Below, one piece after another: positions 7,456-10,771 of a stretch of DNA of 10,771 nt; the stretch's first letter is position 1, and each line of letters opens with the position of its first letter. Source of the stretch: Deltaproteobacteria bacterium (GTDB lineage Bacteria; Desulfobacterota; Desulfobacteria; Desulfobacterales; JAABPS01); assembly GCA_019309685.1 (NCBI GenBank), contig JAFDFT010000134.1, positions 1 to 10,771 of the forward strand, in the 5' to 3' direction. Both the position numbers and the translations under genes were made by a program. Below the pieces are notes generated by a model. That model was given only the letters and a program-made list of their open reading frames with translations. It had not been told where the DNA came from and did no database searches.

Positions 7456-7481
7456 TTAAATACTCTAGAGGTGGTATTTAA
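7456..7481. repeat. Perfect 8-bp inverted repeat in the origin region
   Basis: TTAAATAC (7456-7463) and GTATTTAA (7474-7481) are exact reverse complements around a 10-base spacer, and the palindrome CTCTAGAG sits at 7463-7470. This is one of the two longest perfect inverted repeats in the gene-free region. It could be a protein-binding site in the origin or a cruciform-prone element; no family is recognised. Confidence 0.45.
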
Positions 7482-7603
7482 TATTTCTGGTTAGAAAATC
7501 GGTTAATGTCAACCTGAAGACTAAATTTTTCGTGAACTTTTATGTTATATAATATCTTGTGTCAAACCGAATAAATCCGGTTCAGCCATTATTTGCACAG
7601 AAG

Positions 7604-7612
7604 TTATCAACA
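7604..7612 (+). promoter_or_regulatory. DnaA-box-like 9-mer close to the classical consensus
   Basis: TTATCAACA differs from the classical TTATCCACA at one position, C to A at position 6. It sits mid-way through the gene-free region. Five bases upstream is ATTTGCACA (7591-7599), a weaker match to TTATNCACA. Confidence 0.5.
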
Positions 7613-7785
7613 ATTTATATCTTACTGTTTTTATGTCTATAATTTGCACCCGACCTGTCAACTTCTCTATTGTTCTGGCTTTAGGTAATTCGAATTTTTT
7701 TTAAACATTCTAAGCATATCTGTGCTTTTCAATTATTTTTAGACAATTTGGTTTTCTTCAATTATCTCCTATTTCCTTCGTTTTT

Positions 7786-7824
7786 CTGTTGTTTTAACTA
7801 TCCTTTAACAACAGTTTAACAATC
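7786..7824. repeat. Three 11-bp spaced TTTAAC repeats overlapping an 8-bp inverted repeat
   Basis: TTTAAC occurs at 7793-7798, 7804-7809 and 7815-7820, exactly 11 bases apart, so the sites face the same side of the helix. The repeat units are 7792-7802, 7803-7813 and 7814-7824. CTGTTGTT (7786-7793) is the exact reverse complement of AACAACAG (7807-7814). The same TTAAC core appears in the DnaA-box-like sites, so this may be a cooperative initiator-binding array beside the AT-rich tract that follows. Function is inferred. Confidence 0.5.
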
Positions 7825-7851
7825 GTTTGTAATTTAAGTAACATGGCTTTT

Positions 7852-7920
7852 TACTTCTTTTCATACTATTATTATTTATTTGAATAATTATTTTCAAAAT
7901 GTAATATGAACATTTTATGT
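7852..7920. other. AT-rich tract, candidate DNA unwinding element
   Basis: This is one of the most AT-rich stretches in the window. It includes three tandem ATT triplets (7868-7876; TAA/TAG triplets on the minus strand) and the inverted repeat TTTGAA/TTCAAA at 7879-7898. It lies beside the 11-bp spaced TTTAAC array. The triplets are reminiscent of DnaA-trio elements, but the run is short. Unwinding function is inferred from composition and position only. Confidence 0.4.
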
Positions 7921-7951
7921 ACAACTATTTTGTTAAAAGCAGACATTCTTA

Positions 7952-8204
7952 TACCTCGATTGAGCGAAAGTTGAGAATGCTCCAACTTTAAGACATCAAG
8001 GGTGAAGCCGTAATAATCTACTGCGATCTAGTGATAACGCAGAAGATGGTGTATGATCGGCTTTCCCATAGGGTAAATAAAATTAAAAATGATATGTATG
8101 CCTATTCGATAGAAGATATACAAAAACCTAAATAAAAGAATTATACGCTTAAATCATACATAATTGTTAAAGGGTTTTTTATTTTATTTACGCTCATTTG
8201 AGGT
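7952..8204. repeat. Right copy of the modular MITE-like repeat, inverted relative to the left copy
   Basis: This 253-bp element ends in TACCTCGATTGAGCG (7952-7966) and CGCTCATTTGAGGT (8191-8204). It matches the reverse complement of 4167-4376 in three blocks. 7952-7988 matches 4340-4376 at 33 of 37 bases. ATAGAAGATATACAAAAA at 8109-8126 matches 4246-4263 exactly (18 of 18). 8181-8204 matches 4168-4191 exactly (24 of 24). As in the left copy, an internal inverted pair, GTAAATAAAAT (8073-8083) and ATTTTATTTAC (8181-8191), frames an inner module. The region between the left end and that module is longer (about 121 versus 64 bases) and diverged; it holds AAGCCG/CGGCTT and CTGCG/CGCAG hairpin arms around 8005-8063. 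No ORF and no clear target-site duplication are visible. The element ends 25 bases before pdxA, so it probably contains or replaces that gene's promoter. Confidence 0.85.
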
Positions 8205-8229
8205 CATAATATTTCTCAATTATACTGCC

Positions 8230-9255
8230 ATGAAAAATAATCGTCCTTTTATCGGTATCACCATGGGTGATCCTGTTGGCATTGGTCCTGAAATCACTCT
8301 GTCGGCCCTTTGCAACGCTGAAATATATGATATTTGCAAACCTCTGGTCATAGGGGATCTGAATATTCTCGAGCATGCCAAAGAAATCAACCAAAGCACG
8401 CTTTCTCTTAAATCAATACCAGATGCGGACTCAGGCAGATACACACACGGCAGTATTGACGTTTTAAGCCTGTCGACCCTTGATTTTGACGAAACAATTT
8501 GGGGAAATCCCACCCCTAAAACCGGAAAAGCAATGGTAAGTTACATCATAACAGCCATTGACATGGCTCTTGAAGGGAAAATCGCTGGTGTAGCAACCGG
8601 ACCGATCAACAAAAATGCAATGCACGCTGCTGGCTTTTTATATAATGGCCATACCGAACTTTTTGCTGAACGTACGAAAACAAATAATTTCGCGATGATG
8701 CTGGCCGGACATAAACTTCGTGTTGTGCTTGTTACCATACACATCCCATTTAAAGACGTAACGGCTGCTATTTCAAAAGAAGGCATCTGTGATAAAATTT
8801 TAATGACTTCCAACGCTCTGCGCGAACGTTTCGGTATTCTATCGCCCAAAATCGCTGTTGCCGGACTCAATCCACATGCCGGAGAAGATGGTATTTTTGG
8901 AAATGAGGAAAAATTTATTATCACCCCAGCCATTGATCAGACAAAAAAGCATGGCATAGATGTTTCAGGCCCCTTCCCTCCTGATACAGTATTTCATCAG
9001 GCCGCAACTGGCCGTTATGACGCCGTTATTTGCATGTATCACGATCAGGGGCTCATCCCATTCAAATTGATGCATTTCAGCGACGGAGTAAACACAACCC
9101 TTGGGCTTCCAATCATCAGAACCTCCGTTGATCATGGCACCGCGTACGATATCGCTGGAACCGGTCAGGCAGACCCCGGGAGCCTTATCGCAGCCATAAG
9201 AATGGCAGCCCATCAAGCGATAGAGTTGATTAAAATAAAAGGGTCTTCTCAATGA
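8230..9255 (+). CDS. pdxA: 4-hydroxythreonine-4-phosphate dehydrogenase PdxA
   Basis: PdxA oxidises 4-phosphohydroxy-L-threonine with NAD(P); the product condenses with deoxyxylulose phosphate through PdxJ to make pyridoxine phosphate. The protein has 341 residues from ATG 8230, close to the E. coli length (329). Motifs in order are TMGDPVGIGPE (11-21), TGPINK (123-128), NGHTE (139-143), NPHAGEDG (214-221), YHDQGLIPFK (270-279) and DHGTAYDIAGTG (301-312). H171, H216 and H271 fit the three metal-binding histidines of E. coli PdxA (166, 211, 266) at a constant offset of 5. An in-frame extension to TTG 8164 would read through the end of the repeat element and lacks family similarity, so I reject it. 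No Shine-Dalgarno is visible before ATG 8230. uvrA follows 70 bases downstream on the same strand. The paralogous phospho-D-threonate/erythronate dehydrogenases (PdxA2 type) cannot be wholly excluded, but no kinase partner is in view. Confidence 0.94.
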   Translation: MKNNRPFIGITMGDPVGIGPEITLSALCNAEIYDICKPLVIGDLNILEHAKEINQSTLSLKSIPDADSGRYTHGSIDVLSLSTLDFDETIWGNPTPKTGKAMVSYIITAIDMALEGKIAGVATGPINKNAMHAAGFLYNGHTELFAERTKTNNFAMMLAGHKLRVVLVTIHIPFKDVTAAISKEGICDKILMTSNALRERFGILSPKIAVAGLNPHAGEDGIFGNEEKFIITPAIDQTKKHGIDVSGPFPPDTVFHQAATGRYDAVICMYHDQGLIPFKLMHFSDGVNTTLGLPIIRTSVDHGTAYDIAGTGQADPGSLIAAIRMAAHQAIELIKIKGSSQ

Positions 9256-9325
9256 TGAAGTACATCGTATTTGAAATGTTGAGTTCTTTTACTATTCACT
9301 CGTCACTTGTCACTTTTTTGTAATA

Positions 9326-10771
9326 ATGGATTCTGACAAAATTATTATCCGGGGTGCGCGGCAGCATAACTTGAAAAATATTGATATTGATCTGCCTCGC
9401 AACAAACTCATTATCATTACAGGCCTGTCCGGATCGGGTAAATCCACTCTCGCGTTTGACACCCTTTACGCGGAAGGACAGCGCAGATATGTAGAATCTC
9501 TTTCCACATACGCGAGACAATTTCTTGAACGGATGGAAAAACCGGATATCGACCTCATTGAAGGGCTTTCTCCTTCCATTGCAATAGAGCAAAAAACAGC
9601 CAGCCATAACCCTCGCTCAACAGTCGGAACAGTTACGGAAATATACGATTATCTCCGGCTCCTTTTTGCGAGGGTGGGAAGACCGCACTGTTATCAATGC
9701 GGCAAGCCCATACATTCCCAGACACTGGATCAAATTATTGACCAGATCATGTCCTTCCCTGAAGAGACAAAGGTGATGATCCTGTCGCCGCTTATTTCAG
9801 ATCAAAAAGGAACACACGAAAAGGTATTGAGGCGTCTTAGAAAAGATGGGTTTTCACGGATACGCATTGACGGAGAGACTCTTGAAGTTGAAGACGTATC
9901 CCAACTTGATAAGAACAAAAAACATACCATACACGTTATTGTAGACCGCTTGGTCATTAAAGATACCATCAAAAGCCGTCTGGCCGATTCTTTGGAACTG
10001 GCCACTTCTTTATCTGATGGATTGGTGACGTGTGATATTTTTGATAATACATCCAACCGTTCTAAAAAGAGCATTTTATTTAATGAAAAGGCCGCGTGCG
10101 TCACCTGCAACATCAGTTATCCTGAATTTACGCCTGCGAGTTTTTCGTTTAACTCTCCTCAGGGCGCTTGCCCGGATTGCGATGGAATGGGTTCCGCCAC
10201 GGAATTCGATCCGACTCTCATCATTCCCAACCAGAAACTGTCGTTAAGAGAGGGCGCCGTTGCCCTTTGGTCCAATCGAAACACGGTTCATTTTTTTGAG
10301 TTTATGGATGCATTGACGCGCCACTACGGTGTCGATATCTTTACTCCCTATAAGGATCTGCCGGATCACTTTAAAAACGTACTGCTTTACGGATCAGATG
10401 AAGAGCAGATAACGTTTTACTTTGAGCGGAAAAATCGTCGTTTCACATACACCAAAAGTTATGAAGGGATCATCCCAAAACTACAGCGGCGATACCTGGA
10501 AACTGATTCCTATCAATCCAGAGAAGAGATTAAGCAATATATGAATTTCCGCCCCTGTCATGGATGCCAGGGCGCCAGACTTAAAAAGGAAAGCAGATCC
10601 GTTACGGTCGGCGGCTATGCTATTCACGAAATCACCTCTCTTTCCACGTCAAAAGCCCATGGTTTTTTTTCACGATTAACACTTGAAGGAAAAGATAAAA
10701 TTATCGCGGAAAAAATCCAAAAAGAAATCATTGATCGGATTGGGTTTCTAAAAAATGTGGGGCTTGATTAT
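9326..10771 (+). CDS. uvrA: Excinuclease ABC subunit A (UvrA), N-terminal half, cut by the window edge
   Basis: UvrA is the damage-sensing ABC ATPase of nucleotide excision repair; with UvrB it finds bulky lesions. The reading frame is open from ATG 9326 to the last base, 482 codons, about half of a typical UvrA (about 940). It begins with the family start IIIRGARQHNLKNIDIDLPR. Walker A is GLSGSGKS (33-40), followed by GQRRYVESLSTYARQFLERM (51-70) and IEQKTASHNPRSTVGT (87-102). CYQCGKPI (122-129) is standard. The first zinc module is C258-x2-C261-x20-C282-x2-C285, and CHGCQGARL starts the next cysteine-containing segment near the window end. No frameshift is seen. There is no clear Shine-Dalgarno and no LexA-type SOS box in the 70-base gap after pdxA. 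That gap has a tandem GTCACTT repeat (9302-9315). Co-transcription with pdxA is likely. Confidence 0.96.
   Translation, partial: MDSDKIIIRGARQHNLKNIDIDLPRNKLIIITGLSGSGKSTLAFDTLYAEGQRRYVESLSTYARQFLERMEKPDIDLIEGLSPSIAIEQKTASHNPRSTVGTVTEIYDYLRLLFARVGRPHCYQCGKPIHSQTLDQIIDQIMSFPEETKVMILSPLISDQKGTHEKVLRRLRKDGFSRIRIDGETLEVEDVSQLDKNKKHTIHVIVDRLVIKDTIKSRLADSLELATSLSDGLVTCDIFDNTSNRSKKSILFNEKAACVTCNISYPEFTPASFSFNSPQGACPDCDGMGSATEFDPTLIIPNQKLSLREGAVALWSNRNTVHFFEFMDALTRHYGVDIFTPYKDLPDHFKNVLLYGSDEEQITFYFERKNRRFTYTKSYEGIIPKLQRRYLETDSYQSREEIKQYMNFRPCHGCQGARLKKESRSVTVGGYAIHEITSLSTSKAHGFFSRLTLEGKDKIIAEKIQKEIIDRIGFLKNVGLDY

Larger units (their letters stand above)
7207..7951. other. oriC: Candidate chromosomal origin region (AT-rich, gene-free) upstream of dnaA
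   Basis: This roughly 745-base stretch has no plausible gene on either strand and is strikingly AT-rich. It separates leftward dnaA-dnaB from rightward pdxA-uvrA, the usual divergence at an origin. It contains three 9-mers resembling DnaA boxes, listed separately, and six occurrences of the core TTAACA on either strand, starting at 7245, 7325, 7436, 7805, 7816 and 7931. It also has 11-bp spaced TTTAAC repeats and an especially AT-rich tract near 7852-7920. The octamer ATTTGCAC occurs twice (7591-7598 and 7642-7649). Small inverted repeats include TGGCA/TGCCA (7217-7234), ACTCT/AGAGT (7351-7364) and AACCG/CGGTT (7565-7582). The dnaA promoter must also lie here. Origin function is inferred from position and motif content; strand skew was not computed. 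Confidence 0.65.

Noticed and set aside
4167..8204. Composite transposon carrying dnaB and dnaA
   Set aside because: The flanking repeats are short and non-coding. No transposase gene is present between or beside them, and the cargo is essential housekeeping genes with ordinary sequence character.
8199..8226. Sigma70-like promoter TTGAGG-16-TATACT for pdxA
   Set aside because: The -10 ends only 3 bases before the ATG, so the transcript would start inside the gene.
8164..8229. pdxA starting at TTG 8164
   Set aside because: The extra 22 residues are encoded partly by the end of the repeat element and precede the normal PdxA N-terminus.
7207..8229. tRNA, CRISPR array or small protein gene in the dnaA-pdxA gap
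   Set aside because: No cloverleaf, no regularly spaced identical repeats with spacers, and no ORF with a start and ribosome-binding site of convincing length.
9256..9325. LexA (SOS) box before uvrA
   Set aside because: No CTGT-N8-ACAG-like sequence was found; only a tandem GTCACTT repeat is present.

Overview
The window looks like chromosomal DNA from a low-to-moderate GC, probably anaerobic, Desulfobacterota-type bacterium. Desulfobacterales-like is the best guess. It rests on the lineage-style DnaA C-terminus, the long form of HflX, and a GlcD-type oxidase with a pdxA-uvrA pair. This is recognition from memory, not a database result.

Layout. Positions 117-1529 (+) encode a GlcD-type FAD-linked oxidase. 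It converges, with a 5-base gap, on an inositol monophosphatase family gene (1535-2314, -). The long HflX GTPase follows (2384-4012, -). A 434-base gap then holds a 210-bp repeat element (4167-4376) and a small perfect hairpin. Next is a tight minus-strand pair reading dnaA (5836-7182) then dnaB (4447-5808). Upstream of dnaA is a roughly 745-base, very AT-rich region with no gene. It carries DnaA-box-like 9-mers, 11-bp spaced TTTAAC repeats and several inverted repeats, and is the best candidate for a replication origin. A second copy of the repeat element, inverted relative to the first, fills 7952-8204 and ends just before pdxA (8230-9255, +). uvrA (from 9326, +) runs off the right edge.

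How it fits together. Transcription diverges from 7207-8229: dnaA, dnaB, hflX and suhB run left, and pdxA and uvrA run right. That is the usual co-orientation around a bacterial origin. Initiator (DnaA), replicative helicase (DnaB) and putative origin form one compact block bracketed by an inverted pair of modular, non-coding repeats. The outer genes are housekeeping genes: hydroxyacid oxidation, sugar-phosphate dephosphorylation, ribosome rescue or biogenesis, vitamin B6 synthesis and nucleotide excision repair.

Most worth a second look: the inverted repeat pair and its nested internal structure; the altered DNA-recognition loop of DnaA next to an origin whose candidate boxes share a TTAACA core; the dnaA-dnaB pairing with no dnaN; and the N-terminal HflX domain with a JAMM-like constellation of residues.
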